From contig NC_015957.1 of NCBI RefSeq assembly GCF_000147815.2, forward strand, positions 1,488,001 to 1,552,000: a stretch of 64,000 nucleotides of DNA. The letters are read 5' to 3'. Numbering within the stretch: the stretch's first letter is position 1; each line of letters opens with the position of its first letter. The notes beneath the pieces are model-generated. The model was given only the letters and a program-made list of their open reading frames with translations. It did no database searches and was not told the DNA's origin. A program made the position numbers and the translations under genes. This stretch comes from Streptomyces violaceusniger Tu 4113 (lineage in GTDB: Bacteria > Actinomycetota > Actinomycetes > Streptomycetales > Streptomycetaceae). Positions 53,147-64,000 of this stretch are shown here, in pieces.

Positions 53147-54439
53147 ATGATGCGTACGCGTCCGCTGAAAGTGGCGCTGCTGGGCTGTGGAGTGGTCGGC
53201 TCAGAGGTGGCGCGCATCATGACGACGCAGGCGGACGATCTCGCGGCGCGCATCGGGGCCCCGGTCGAGCTGGCCGGGATCGCCGTGCGGCGCCCCGGCC
53301 GGGTCCGGGAAGGGGTGCCGGCGGAGCTGGTGACCACCGATGCCACGGCCCTGGTCAAACGCGGGGACATCGATGTGGTGGTCGAGGTCATCGGCGGGAT
53401 CGAGCCCGCCCGCACCCTCATCACCACCGCCTTCGACCACGGCGCGAGCGTGGTGTCCGCCAACAAGGCGCTGGTCGCCCAGGACGGCGCGGCGCTGCAC
53501 GCCGCGGCCGAGCAGCGCCGTGCGGACCTCTACTACGAGGCCGCGGTCGCGGGGGCGATCCCGCTGGTGCGGCCGCTGCGCGAGTCGCTGGCGGGCGACA
53601 AGGTCAACCGCGTCCTCGGCATCGTCAACGGCACCACCAACTTCATCCTCGACCGGATGGACGGCAGTGGCGCCGGGTACAGCGAGGCGCTGGACGAGGC
53701 CACGGCCCTGGGCTACGCCGAGGCCGACCCGACCGCCGATGTCGAGGGTTTCGACGCCGCCGCGAAGGCCGCGATCCTCGCCGGGATCGCCTTCCACACC
53801 CGGGTCACCCTCGACGATGTGCACCGCGAGGGCATCACCGAGGTGACCGCCGCCGACATCGCCTCCGCCAAGCGCATGGCCTGCACCGTCAAGCTGCTCG
53901 CGATCTGCGAGCGGGCCGCCGACGGCCGCTCGGTCACCGCGCGGGTGCATCCGGCGATGATTCCGCTGAGCCACCCCCTCGCCTCCGTCCGCGAGGCGTA
54001 CAACGCGGTCTTCGTGGAAGCCGACGCCGCGGGGCAGCTCATGTTCTACGGCCCGGGCGCGGGCGGTTCGCCGACCGCCTCGGCCGTCCTCGGTGACCTC
54101 GTCGCCGCCTGCCGCAACAAGCTGGCGGAGGCCACCGGACCGGGGGAGTCCGCGTACAGCAGGCTCCCGGTGAGCCCGATGGGCGATGTGATCACTCGCT
54201 ACCACATCAGCCTGGACGTCGCCGACAAACCGGGAGTTCTCGCACAGGTCGCCACAGTCTTCGCCGAGCATGGCGTGTCCATCGATACGGTCCGCCAGCA
54301 GGGGAAGGACGGCGAGGCGTCCCTCGTCGTCGTGACCCACCGCGCGAGCGACGCCGCGCTGTCGTCGACCGTGGAGGCGCTGCGCCGGCTCGACACCGTC
54401 CGCGGTGTCGCGAGCATCATGCGGGTCGAGGGCGAGTAG
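53147..54439 (+). CDS. hom: homoserine dehydrogenase
   Basis: About 430 residues. NAD(P)-binding LKVALLGCGVVGSEVARIM is followed by the substrate domain (SANKALVAQDG, GTTNFILDRM, AEADPTADVEGFDAAAKAAILA) and a C-terminal ACT domain (RYHISLDVADKPGVLAQVATVFAEHGVSI), the usual threonine feedback site. It reduces aspartate semialdehyde to homoserine. Of two adjacent ATGs (53147, 53150) after ACGAGG either may start; the upstream ATG 53126 has no ribosome site. Confidence 0.96.
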   Translation: MMRTRPLKVALLGCGVVGSEVARIMTTQADDLAARIGAPVELAGIAVRRPGRVREGVPAELVTTDATALVKRGDIDVVVEVIGGIEPARTLITTAFDHGASVVSANKALVAQDGAALHAAAEQRRADLYYEAAVAGAIPLVRPLRESLAGDKVNRVLGIVNGTTNFILDRMDGSGAGYSEALDEATALGYAEADPTADVEGFDAAAKAAILAGIAFHTRVTLDDVHREGITEVTAADIASAKRMACTVKLLAICERAADGRSVTARVHPAMIPLSHPLASVREAYNAVFVEADAAGQLMFYGPGAGGSPTASAVLGDLVAACRNKLAEATGPGESAYSRLPVSPMGDVITRYHISLDVADKPGVLAQVATVFAEHGVSIDTVRQQGKDGEASLVVVTHRASDAALSSTVEALRRLDTVRGVASIMRVEGE

Positions 54440-54498
54440 AGGCCGGGTAGCGGCCGCGCTGAGGCCGAATAGAGGGTGAGCGGAGAGTAAGGGAAATC

Positions 54499-55617
54499 AT
54501 GAACGCAATCGCCGACGCCGGGCCTCGAATGTCCGGCACCCGCCAGTGGCACGGCTGGCGGGGCATCATCGAGGAGTACCGCGACCGTCTCCCGGTGAGC
54601 GAGACGACGCCCGTCGTCACCCTGCGCGAGGGCGGTACGCCGCTGGTCCCCGCGCAGGTGCTCTCCGAGCGCACCGGCTGCGAGGTGCACCTCAAGGTCG
54701 AGGGCGCCAACCCCACCGGGTCGTTCAAGGACCGCGGGATGACGATGGCCATCAGCGAGGCCAAGGAGGCCGGCGCCAAGGCCGTCATCTGCGCCTCCAC
54801 CGGCAACACCTCGGCCTCGGCGGCGGCGTATGCCGTACGGGCCGGGATGGTCTGTGCGGTGCTGGTCCCGCAGGGCAAGATCGCGCTGGGCAAGATGGGT
54901 CAGGCGCTCGTCCACGGCGCGAAGATCCTCCAGGTCGACGGCAACTTCGACGACTGTCTGACGCTGGCGCGCGGACTGTCGGAGAAGTACCCGGTGGCGC
55001 TGGTCAATTCGGTCAATCCGGCCCGGATCCAGGGGCAGAAGACCGCCGCCTTCGAGATCGTGGACATGCTCGGGGACGCGCCCGACGTCCATGTGCTGCC
55101 GGTCGGCAACGCGGGCAACATCACCGCCTACTGGAAGGGCTACAAGGAGTACGCGGCGCCGTTCGCCGACAGCGAGCCGCGCGCCTCCCGTACGCCCCGG
55201 ATGTGGGGGTTCCAGGCGTCCGGCTCGGCGCCGATCGTGCGCGGTGAGCCGGTCAAGGAGCCGAGCACCATCGCCACCGCCATCCGCATCGGCAACCCGG
55301 CCTCGTGGACCTACGCCGAGCAGGCACGCGACGAGTCCGGCGGCTTCATCGACGAGGTGACCGACCGTCAGATCCTCGCCGCCTACCGGCTGCTCGCCGC
55401 GCAGGAGGGCGTCTTCGTGGAGCCGGCCTCCGCGGCGAGTGTGGCGGGTCTGCTGAAGGCGGCCGAGCAGGGGCTGGTCGACCCCGGCCAGCGCATCGTC
55501 TGCACGGTGACCGGAAACGGGCTCAAGGACCCGGACTGGGCGGTGGCGGGCGCGCCGCAGCCGGTCGTGGTCCCGGTGGACACGGACGCCGCGGCCGTAC
55601 GGCTCGGGCTGGCCTGA
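54499..55617 (+). CDS. thrC: threonine synthase
   Basis: 372 residues, PLP-dependent, converting phosphohomoserine to threonine. The PLP lysine is in [14 protein letters not shown], with [13 protein letters not shown] and [11 protein letters not shown] as cofactor loops. It starts 60 bases after hom. The Streptomyces-type short form is complete. Confidence 0.96.
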   Translation: MNAIADAGPRMSGTRQWHGWRGIIEEYRDRLPVSETTPVVTLREGGTPLVPAQVLSERTGCEVHLKVEGANPTGSFKDRGMTMAISEAKEAGAKAVICASTGNTSASAAAYAVRAGMVCAVLVPQGKIALGKMGQALVHGAKILQVDGNFDDCLTLARGLSEKYPVALVNSVNPARIQGQKTAAFEIVDMLGDAPDVHVLPVGNAGNITAYWKGYKEYAAPFADSEPRASRTPRMWGFQASGSAPIVRGEPVKEPSTIATAIRIGNPASWTYAEQARDESGGFIDEVTDRQILAAYRLLAAQEGVFVEPASAASVAGLLKAAEQGLVDPGQRIVCTVTGNGLKDPDWAVAGAPQPVVVPVDTDAAAVRLGLA

Positions 55618-56018
55618 TCCGGCCCTGCGAGGGGCTCGATACGGCGTGCCCCGACCCGGCCCCGCAATGGGGCCGTGACCTGGGGCGATGAGGGTTTCGG
55701 CGGGGCGCCGCTCCGCGGCTCGCCGGGGCCCCTCCGGGCCGTACTCTAAAGATCCACTCAAGTGGTGGCAGAGCAGCGCGAGGGCGCGCGGAGCGACCCA
55801 GTAGAGTGGTCGCGGATGGTTGCAGGGGGCGCGACACGCATCGTGCGCCTCCCGTGCGCCCTATGTCGCCACAGAACCTTCCTTCGATAGGCTGTACTGA
55901 ATCCGCCCCGACGCAGAGTGCTCGCCTCTGCGCGGCGTCGCCGTACGTGTCGCGGCCCCCGCGGTGTTCCGTACCTCTTCGAGCAATCGCACGTAACCAC
56001 AAGGAGAGTCATCGAGCG
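55618..56018. other. gap before thrB
   Basis: 401 bases without a supported gene. A hairpin GGCCCC / GGGGCC near 55659-55674 and further GC-rich stems may end the thrC message; AAGGAGAG at 56001 is the thrB ribosome site. Confidence 0.5.
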
Positions 56019-56933
56019 ATGGCCGGTCCAGCGTTCCGCGCCGCCGCCGTCCGAGTGCGCGTCCCCGCATCGAGCGCCAATCTCGGTCCCGGCTTCGACG
56101 CCCTCGGCCTGGCCCTGGGCCTCTACGACGACGTGGTGGTCCGGGTGGCCGACTCCGGTCTGCACGTCGACATCGCCGGCGAGGGCGCGGAGACGCTGCC
56201 GCGCGACGAGAGCCATCTGCTCGTACGCTCCTTGCGCACCACCTTCGACCTGCTGGGCGGACAGCCCCGCGGCCTCGAAGTGGTCTGCGCCAACCGCATT
56301 CCGCACGGCCGGGGCCTGGGCTCCTCCTCCGCCGCCATCTGCGCCGGGATCGTCGCCGCGCGCGCGGTGACCATAGGCGGCGCCGAGCGGCTCGACAACG
56401 AGGCGGTGCTGGAGCTGGCCACCGAGATCGAGGGCCACCCCGACAATGTCGCCGCCTGTCTGCTCGGCGGCTTCACCCTTGCCTGGACGGACGCGGGATC
56501 CGCCCGGGCGATCAGGATGGACCCTGCGGATTCCATCGTTCCGGTGGTCTTCGTCCCTGGCCGGCCGGTGCTCACCGAGACCGCCCGCGGGCTGCTGCCG
56601 CGCACCGTCCCGCATGTGGACGCGGCGGTGAACGCGGGCCGGGCCGCACTGCTCGTCGAGGCCCTGACCAGGCGTCCCGAGCTGCTGCTCGCGGCTACGG
56701 AGGACCGGCTGCACCAGGAATACCGTGCTCCGGCGATGCCCGAGAGCGTGAGCCTGGTGAACCGACTGCGGACGGACGGCGTCCCTGCGGTCATCTCCGG
56801 TGCGGGCCCCACGGTGCTCGCGCTGGTCGAGGACGGTGCGGCCGACAAGGTCGCACGACTGGCGGGCGAGGGGTGGGCGGCCAACCGGCTGGCTCTCGAC
56901 GCCGGGGGGGCGAGCGTCCTGCCGCTCACCTGA
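56019..56933 (+). CDS. thrB: homoserine kinase
   Basis: 304 residues of the GHMP kinase superfamily: RVPASSANLGPGFDALGLALGL at the start and the ATP loop PHGRGLGSSSAAICAGI. It phosphorylates homoserine for thrC. ATG at 56019 follows AAGGAG; the open frame to 55806 upstream is not coding-like. Confidence 0.96.
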   Translation: MAGPAFRAAAVRVRVPASSANLGPGFDALGLALGLYDDVVVRVADSGLHVDIAGEGAETLPRDESHLLVRSLRTTFDLLGGQPRGLEVVCANRIPHGRGLGSSSAAICAGIVAARAVTIGGAERLDNEAVLELATEIEGHPDNVAACLLGGFTLAWTDAGSARAIRMDPADSIVPVVFVPGRPVLTETARGLLPRTVPHVDAAVNAGRAALLVEALTRRPELLLAATEDRLHQEYRAPAMPESVSLVNRLRTDGVPAVISGAGPTVLALVEDGAADKVARLAGEGWAANRLALDAGGASVLPLT

Positions 56934-56939
56934 CACCGC

Positions 56940-56959
56940 GGTCCGGGGCGTCCCGGACC
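56940..56959 (+). terminator. hairpin after thrB
   Basis: GGTCCGGG / CCCGGACC perfect 8-base arms with a 4-base loop, followed by CGGAAAAAC. It sits 6 bases after the thrB stop. Confidence 0.7.
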
Positions 56960-57335
56960 CGGAAAAACTCGATAGCCGGTCTTGGAAAGGGGGAATGTTT
57001 GTTGGATCCGGTAGTGTTAACCTCAAGTCAGCACTTGATGCCTCTTGGATCTATTCAGAGGCGAGGTGCCCAGTGTCCCCATCCGGGACCACCCTTCTTC
57101 CGGGAGCCTCCCCCACTGCCTGAGCAGCCTGCCTGAGCAGTAGCGAGCACGCTCCGGAATCGGCGTGGCGGATCTCAGTGAACCCTCCACCGCGTCGGAA
57201 CCATGAATTGATCTCTCCGCCGTACCCCGGCGGACCACCGCCCCGGCCCGGTCCGTTACGGAAGGACCACAGCCGGACAGCACAACCGGTCGCCGAGCCA
57301 GACAGGCCGACGCCCGCTCCAGGGAAGGACCCTTC
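56960..57335 (+). promoter_or_regulatory. long leader of rho
   Basis: 376 bases between the thrB terminator and the rho start, without a gene. GGTAGTGTTAAC near 57008 resembles a -10 region (TAGTGT). The leader continues for about 320 bases with possible stems such as CCGCCGTACCCCGGCGG at 57218. Rho genes often have long leaders for autocontrol. Confidence 0.5.
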
Positions 57336-59498
<2,163 letters not shown>

Positions 59499-59527
59499 GC
59501 GGATATCCGCCGGAACGCTCCGTAGAC

Positions 59528-59554
59528 GAGGCCCCCCGCACCGCGGGGGGCCTC
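59528..59554 (+). terminator. terminator of rho
   Basis: GAGGCCCCCCG / CGGGGGGCCTC, a perfect stem, 30 bases after the rho stop. Confidence 0.88.
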
Positions 59555-59779
59555 GCTGCGTTCGATGAGAGGTGAGCCACAGCGGCAAGCCGGGCCACGG
59601 ACCGGTCCTGATCATGTTATCGCCCGCGAAAGTGCAGGTCAGGGCGGTAAGGCGGACGAAGGGGACGAACGGAGCGCCCGGTGGCCCGGACGAAAACCGG
59701 CCATGGCAGGTATGCAACCCTGGCGCACGGCCTTCCATCTGTCAGGTCGGAATACGGGGCCGGAACACAGGCAGACTCC

Positions 59780-59832
59780 ACCGCGACACCGCGACACCGC
59801 GACACCGCGACACCGCGACACCACGACACCAC
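59780..59832 (+). repeat. octamer tandem repeat ACCGCGAC
   Basis: Five perfect copies (59780-59819), then ACCACGAC and part of another. It lies about 55 bases before the LCP gene and could vary in copy number by slippage, changing promoter-to-start spacing. Confidence 0.9.
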
Positions 59833-59887
59833 GCCTGACCGTGACGGCAGGGGGTACTCGGGCAGCACATAGAGGACTGAGGAGCAC

Positions 59888-61012
59888 ATGGCCGAGGACA
59901 GCAACAACGCACCGGTAACGCCGGGCCGCCACCGCGCCCGCGCCGCAACGCCGGGCCGCCGCCGCAAGCGGCCCAGCACGCGCCGCAGGGCCGTGGTCTA
60001 CACGGTGTGGACGCTGGCCGCCGTGCTGGTGCTGGGCGGTGCCGGACTCGGCTACCTCTATTACAAGCTGAACGGGAACCTCACCGGCGTCGACGTCAAC
60101 GCCGCCCTCGGTGCCAACCGCCCCAAGAACGTCGACGACGGCTCGATGGACATCCTCGTGCTCGGCTCCGACTCCCGGGCCGGCAAGAACGCGAAGTACG
60201 GCACGGACGAAGGCACATCGCGGTCCGACACGGCGATGATCGTCCACGTCTACAAGGGCCACAAGAAGGCCAGCGTCATCAGCATCCCGCGCGACACCCT
60301 CATACAGCGGCCGTCCTGCACCACCAAGGGCGGGCAGCAGACGCCCGCCGTGCAGGCGGCGATGTTCAACAGCGCGTACGAGGCCGGCGGCCCGGCCTGC
60401 ACCATCAAGACCATCGAGTCCATGACGGGCATCCGCATGGACCACTTCCTCGAGGTCGACTTCACCGGCTTCAAGCAGCTCATAAACGACCTCGGCGGCG
60501 TCAACCTCACCACCACCGCCCCGATTCACGACCCGAAGAGCCACCTCGACCTGGAGCCCGGCCCGCACACGCTGGACGGGGAGCAGTCCCTGGGCCTGGT
60601 GCGCACCCGGCACGGCGTGGGCGACGGCAGCGACCTCGGCCGGATCAAGCTCCAGCAGGCGTTCGTCAAGGCGCTGCTGGACCAGGTCAAGCACGTGGAC
60701 GTGTTCGGCAACCCGAAGAAGCTCTACGACCTCGCGGACACCTCCACCAAGGCGCTCACCACCGACTCCGAGCTGGCCTCGGTGAGCAAGCTGAAGGGCT
60801 TCGCCGAATCCATGAAGGGCATCGGCTCGGGCGACATGAAGATGACCACGCTGCCCGTCGAGTACGACCCGCAGAACCCGGCCCGGGTGCTGCCCATGGA
60901 GCGCAAGGCCAAGCTCATATGGACGGCGCTCCGCAACGACCAGCCGGTCCCCGCCTCGGCCACCAAGGGCTCCGCGGGCGACGCCACCGACGCGGGCAAG
61001 GTCGTCCAATAG
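59888..61012 (+). CDS. LytR-CpsA-Psr family cell-wall ligase
   Basis: 374 residues. A basic N-terminus, one membrane helix (about 37-59, VVYTVWTLAAVLVLGGAGLGYLYY) and an extracytoplasmic LCP domain: DILVLGSDSRAG, RSDTAMIVHVY, VISIPRDTLI, MDHFLEVDFTGFKQLINDLGGV and the catalytic-site Arg stretches GLVRTRHGVGDGSDLGRI. LCP enzymes attach teichoic acids or other polymers to peptidoglycan. ATG at 59888 follows GAGG. It is between rho and rpmE as in other Streptomyces. Confidence 0.95.
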   Translation: MAEDSNNAPVTPGRHRARAATPGRRRKRPSTRRRAVVYTVWTLAAVLVLGGAGLGYLYYKLNGNLTGVDVNAALGANRPKNVDDGSMDILVLGSDSRAGKNAKYGTDEGTSRSDTAMIVHVYKGHKKASVISIPRDTLIQRPSCTTKGGQQTPAVQAAMFNSAYEAGGPACTIKTIESMTGIRMDHFLEVDFTGFKQLINDLGGVNLTTTAPIHDPKSHLDLEPGPHTLDGEQSLGLVRTRHGVGDGSDLGRIKLQQAFVKALLDQVKHVDVFGNPKKLYDLADTSTKALTTDSELASVSKLKGFAESMKGIGSGDMKMTTLPVEYDPQNPARVLPMERKAKLIWTALRNDQPVPASATKGSAGDATDAGKVVQ

Positions 61013-61158
61013 CCTCCCGGGAGGGGTCGGGAATATCCCGGCCCGACCCCCGGTTTTGGGAGATGCGGCCAGTACTGGCAAACTGGATCGTCGGTCCCGG
61101 TTCACGACAGGGCATTCCGCCCGTCGACCCGGTGCCCTCCCGAACCTAGGAGATTCCC

Positions 61159-61383
61159 TTGAAGCGCGACATCCACCCGGAGTACGTCGAGACGCAGGTG
61201 AGCTGCACCTGTGGCGCCTCCTTCACCACCCGCAGCACCGTGGACGGCGGCACCATCCGTGCCGACATCTGCTCCGAGTGCCACCCGTTCTACACGGGCA
61301 AGCAGAAGATCCTCGACACCGGTGGCCGCGTGGCGCGGTTCGAGGCCCGCTTCGGCAAGAACGCCGGGTCCGCCAAGAAGTAG
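61159..61383 (+). CDS. rpmE: 50S ribosomal protein L31 (zinc type)
   Basis: 74 residues. It keeps all four zinc ligands: Cys in VSCTCG and [22 protein letters not shown] is the usual start. Zinc-type L31 is replaced by a zinc-free paralogue under zinc shortage in Streptomyces; no Zur box was looked for beyond the visible region. TAGGAG precedes a TTG/ATG-type start at 61159. Confidence 0.97.
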   Translation: MKRDIHPEYVETQVSCTCGASFTTRSTVDGGTIRADICSECHPFYTGKQKILDTGGRVARFEARFGKNAGSAKK

Positions 61384-61395
61384 CGACCCGCACGG

Positions 61396-61444
61396 CGCCG
61401 GTCTTCGGTCGCCCCTTCCCTGGGGCGACCGGACCGGCGTTTTG
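61396..61444 (+). terminator. terminator after rpmE
   Basis: A long two-part stem: CGCCGGTC / GACCGGCG outside and GGTCGCCCC / GGGGCGACC inside, then TTTTG. It is a strong intrinsic terminator. Confidence 0.92.
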
Positions 61445-61512
61445 TCGTCACCGGCTCTTCCGGCACTTCTTCTCCGCAACACCACCACGCAGACCACCCA
61501 GGGAGCCCCCCG

Positions 61513-62592
61513 ATGTTCGAGGCGGTCGAGGAACTCATCGGCGAACACGCCGACCTCGAAAAGCGGCTCGCCGACCCCGCGGTCCACGCAGACCAGCGGG
61601 AGGCGCGTCGGCTCAACAAGCGCTATGCCGAGCTGACCCCGGTGATCGCCGCCTACCGCGCCTGGAAGCAGGCCGGGGAGGACATCGAGACCGCCCGGGA
61701 GCTGGCCCAGGACGACCCCGACTTCGTGGAAGAGGCCAAGGAGCTGGAGCAGTCCCGCGAGGGGCTGACCGACCGGCTGCGGCTGCTGCTCGTCCCCCGC
61801 GACCCGAGCGACGACAAGGACATCATCCTGGAGGTCAAGGCCGGAGAGGGCGGCGAGGAGTCCGCGCTGTTCGCCGGCGACCTGCTGCGGATGTATCTGC
61901 GGTACGCCGAGCGCGTCGGCTGGAAGACCGAGATCCTCGACGCCAACGAGTCCGACCTCGGCGGCTACAAGGACGTCCAGGTCGCGGTGAAGACCAAGGG
62001 CGGGAACGGCGCCACCGAGCCCGGCCAGGGCGTCTGGGCCCGGCTGAAGTACGAGGGCGGGGTGCACCGGGTGCAGCGGGTGCCCGCCACCGAGTCCCAG
62101 GGCCGTATCCACACCTCCGCGGCCGGTGTGCTGGTCACGCCCGAGGCCGAGGAGGTCGAGGTCGAGATCGGTCCCAACGACCTGCGGATCGACGTGTACC
62201 GCTCCTCGGGACCCGGCGGCCAGTCGGTCAACACCACCGACTCCGCGGTGCGCATCACCCACCTGCCCACCGGCATCGTCGTCTCCTGCCAGAACGAGAA
62301 GAGCCAGCTCCAGAACAAGGAGCAGGCGCTGCGCATCCTGCGCTCGCGGCTGCTGGCCGCGGCCCAGGAGGAGGCCGAGCGGGAGGCGTCGGACGCGCGC
62401 CGCAGCCAGGTCCGCACCGTCGACCGCTCCGAGCGCATCCGTACGTACAACTACCCGGAAAACCGGATCTCGGACCATCGAGTCGGTTTCAAGGCGTACA
62501 ACTTGGACCAGGTGCTCGACGGTGAACTCGAACCGGTCATCCAGGCGTGCGTCGACGCCGACGCGGCCGCCAAGCTGGCGGCCGCGGGCTGA
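61513..62592 (+). CDS. prfA: peptide chain release factor 1
   Basis: 359 residues. The codon-recognition tripeptide PAT is in [14 protein letters not shown] and the catalytic GGQ in [26 protein letters not shown]1 reads UAA and UAG stops. The following gene, prmC, methylates the GGQ glutamine. Confidence 0.98.
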   Translation: MFEAVEELIGEHADLEKRLADPAVHADQREARRLNKRYAELTPVIAAYRAWKQAGEDIETARELAQDDPDFVEEAKELEQSREGLTDRLRLLLVPRDPSDDKDIILEVKAGEGGEESALFAGDLLRMYLRYAERVGWKTEILDANESDLGGYKDVQVAVKTKGGNGATEPGQGVWARLKYEGGVHRVQRVPATESQGRIHTSAAGVLVTPEAEEVEVEIGPNDLRIDVYRSSGPGGQSVNTTDSAVRITHLPTGIVVSCQNEKSQLQNKEQALRILRSRLLAAAQEEAEREASDARRSQVRTVDRSERIRTYNYPENRISDHRVGFKAYNLDQVLDGELEPVIQACVDADAAAKLAAAG

Positions 62593-62646
62593 GCCACCCA
62601 CCATCGTAGGCTTCGTGCTCTTGTCCGGACCGGCTGGAGGAATTCA

Positions 62647-63492
62647 GTGAACGTGCTGCTCGCCGAGGTGGCGCAGGCCACTCAGCGGCTGGCCGACGCG
62701 GGCGTGCCCTCACCGCGCTTCGACGCGGAGGAGCTCGCCGCCTTTGTGCACAGCGTCAAGCGGGGAGAGCTGCACGGCGTGCCCGACGCCGACTTCGACG
62801 CCCGCTACTGGGAGGCGGTCGCCCGGCGCGAGGCCCGCGAGCCCCTTCAGCACATCACCGGCCGCGCCTTCTTCCGCTACCTGGAACTCCAGGTGGGACC
62901 CGGGGTCTTCGTGCCCCGGCCGGAGACCGAGTCGGTGGTCGGCTGGGCGATAGACGCGGTCCGCGCGATGGATGTCGTCGAACCGCTCATCGTCGATCTG
63001 TGCGCCGGTTCCGGGGCCATCGCCCTGGCGCTCGCCCAGGAGGTGCCGCGCTCCCGGGTGCACGCCGTGGAGCTGGACGAGGGCGCCCTGCGCTGGGCCC
63101 GCAAGAACGTCCAGGGGTCCCGCGTCGTTCTCCATCACGCGGACGCCTTGACGGCCCTGCCCGAGCTCGACGGGCAGGTGGACCTCGTCATCAGCAACCC
63201 GCCGTACATCCCGCTGACCGAGTGGGAGTACGTGGCGCCGGAGGCCCGCGACCACGACCCCCAGCTCGCGCTCTTCTCCGGAGAGGACGGCCTCGACGTG
63301 ATCCGTGGCCTGGAGCGCACCGCCCACCGGCTGCTGCGCCCCGGGGGTGTGGTGGTCATCGAGCACGCAGACACCCAGGGCGGCCAGGTGCCGTGGATCT
63401 TCACGGAGGAGCGTGGCTGGGCGGACGCCGCCGACCACCCCGACCTGAACAACCGGCCCCGGTTCGCCACCGCGCGGAAGGCCATGCCGTGA
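62647..63492 (+). CDS. prmC: release factor glutamine methyltransferase
   Basis: 281 residues: SAM loop VDLCAGSGAIALALAQEVP and the NPPYIPLTEWEYV catalytic motif, preceded by the helical N-terminal domain (QHITGRAFFRYLELQVGPGVFVPRPETE). It modifies the GGQ glutamine of RF1 encoded just upstream. GTG at 62647 follows CTGGAGG. Confidence 0.97.
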   Translation: MNVLLAEVAQATQRLADAGVPSPRFDAEELAAFVHSVKRGELHGVPDADFDARYWEAVARREAREPLQHITGRAFFRYLELQVGPGVFVPRPETESVVGWAIDAVRAMDVVEPLIVDLCAGSGAIALALAQEVPRSRVHAVELDEGALRWARKNVQGSRVVLHHADALTALPELDGQVDLVISNPPYIPLTEWEYVAPEARDHDPQLALFSGEDGLDVIRGLERTAHRLLRPGGVVVIEHADTQGGQVPWIFTEERGWADAADHPDLNNRPRFATARKAMP

Positions 63493-63541
63493 CGGCGGCA
63501 CCGCACCACACATTGGCCACGTACGAGGAGGTCCGTTAAAG

Positions 63542-64000
63542 ATGGCACGGCGATACGACTGCGGGGACGCGACCGACCGCAAGACCGGCCTGCGCGAGGC
63601 CGCCTCCGCCGTCCGCCGCGGCGAACTGGTCGTGCTGCCCACCGACACCGTCTACGGGATCGGCGCGGACGCCTTCAACGCCGAGGCGGTCGGCGATCTG
63701 CTCGAGGCCAAGGGCCGCGGCCGCAACATGCCCACGCCGGTACTGGTCGGCTCCCCGAACACCCTGCACGGACTGGTCACCGACTTCTCCGAGATGGCCT
63801 GGGAGCTGGTCGACGCCTTCTGGCCCGGTGCGCTCACCCTCGTCGCCCGGCACCAGCCGTCCCTCACCTGGGACCTGGGGGAGACCCGGGGCACCGTCGC
63901 GGTGCGGATGCCGCTGCACCCGGTCGCGATCGAGCTGCTGACGGACTTCGGCCCGATGGCGGTCTCCAGCGCCAATCTGACCGGACACCCCTCTCCGCAG
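63542..64000 (+). CDS. tsaC: threonylcarbamoyl-AMP synthase (partial)
   Basis: The first 153 residues of a Sua5/YrdC/TsaC-type enzyme: LREAASAVRRGELVVLPTDTVYGIGADAF, EAKGRGRNMPTPVLVG, FWPGALTLVARHQP and VAVRMPLHPVAIELL. It makes the threonylcarbamoyl-AMP used to modify tRNA position 37. The window ends inside SSANLTGHPSPQ; a normal protein would be about 210 residues. ATG at 63542 follows a GGAGG. Confidence 0.95.
   Translation, partial: MARRYDCGDATDRKTGLREAASAVRRGELVVLPTDTVYGIGADAFNAEAVGDLLEAKGRGRNMPTPVLVGSPNTLHGLVTDFSEMAWELVDAFWPGALTLVARHQPSLTWDLGETRGTVAVRMPLHPVAIELLTDFGPMAVSSANLTGHPSPQ

Larger units (their letters stand above)
59499..59887. other. rho-LCP intergenic region
   Basis: 389 bases with the rho terminator and an octamer repeat array. 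An A/T-rich spot at about 59612-59622 (CATGTTATCG) could belong to a promoter of the downstream LCP gene. No gene is supported here. Confidence 0.5.

Overview
The window is chromosomal DNA of a high-GC actinomycete, almost certainly a Streptomyces. The evidence is the strong GC bias at third codon positions, many GTG starts, very rare TTA codons, a four-gene conservon, and the order tRNA-Arg, response regulator, nrtL, lysA, hom, thrC, thrB, rho, LytR-CpsA-Psr gene, rpmE, prfA, prmC, tsaC, which is conserved in that genus.

Region 1 (1-27,500) is mostly ordinary chromosome. It starts with lon under a HAIR-type operator, then a lone Uma2 protein and an atypical SDR. Next come a flavodoxin-fold oxidoreductase and a TetR gene that share three copies of one palindromic operator, and a secreted GH25 muramidase opposite a MarR gene. 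A conservon (sensor kinase, roadblock, DUF742, GTPase) is followed closely by a styrene-monooxygenase-like flavoprotein. After that are an NlpC/P60 cell-wall hydrolase, a TetR gene beside two divergent di-iron proteins, a GNAT, two MFS exporters (one fused to three carboxypeptidase-regulatory-like domains and facing a MarR gene across a nested palindrome), a DUF427 protein and a secreted AA10 lytic polysaccharide monooxygenase. Several gaps carry GC-rich tandem repeats.

Region 2 (27,700-49,700) is an accessory, defence-rich island. It begins with a frameshifted, truncated DUF72 gene and small membrane proteins. Then comes a four-gene SMC/Toprim cassette of the Wadjet plasmid-defence type (TIGR02677, 02678, 02680, 02679), followed by a single-polypeptide restriction-modification enzyme with an altered methylase motif IV. 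A small gene, a DUF6879 gene and a STAND NTPase-TPR gene follow, two of them with TTA codons, then a Beta-family protein and an intact PIN-type toxin-antitoxin pair. Degraded pieces of that same toxin-antitoxin locus lie beside the Wadjet and restriction modules, one cut by an IS5-family transposase fragment, suggesting stepwise assembly around a repeated vapBC-like sequence. The island stops at the 3' side of a tRNA-Arg(CCG) gene.

Region 3 (49,680-64,000) is core housekeeping: response regulator, nrtL, lysine and threonine biosynthesis (lysA, hom, thrC, thrB), rho with a long disordered insert, an LCP cell-wall ligase, L31, release factor 1, its methyltransferase PrmC, and the start of the threonylcarbamoyl-AMP synthase gene, cut by the window edge.

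All functions are read from translated motifs and gene order; no database search was run.
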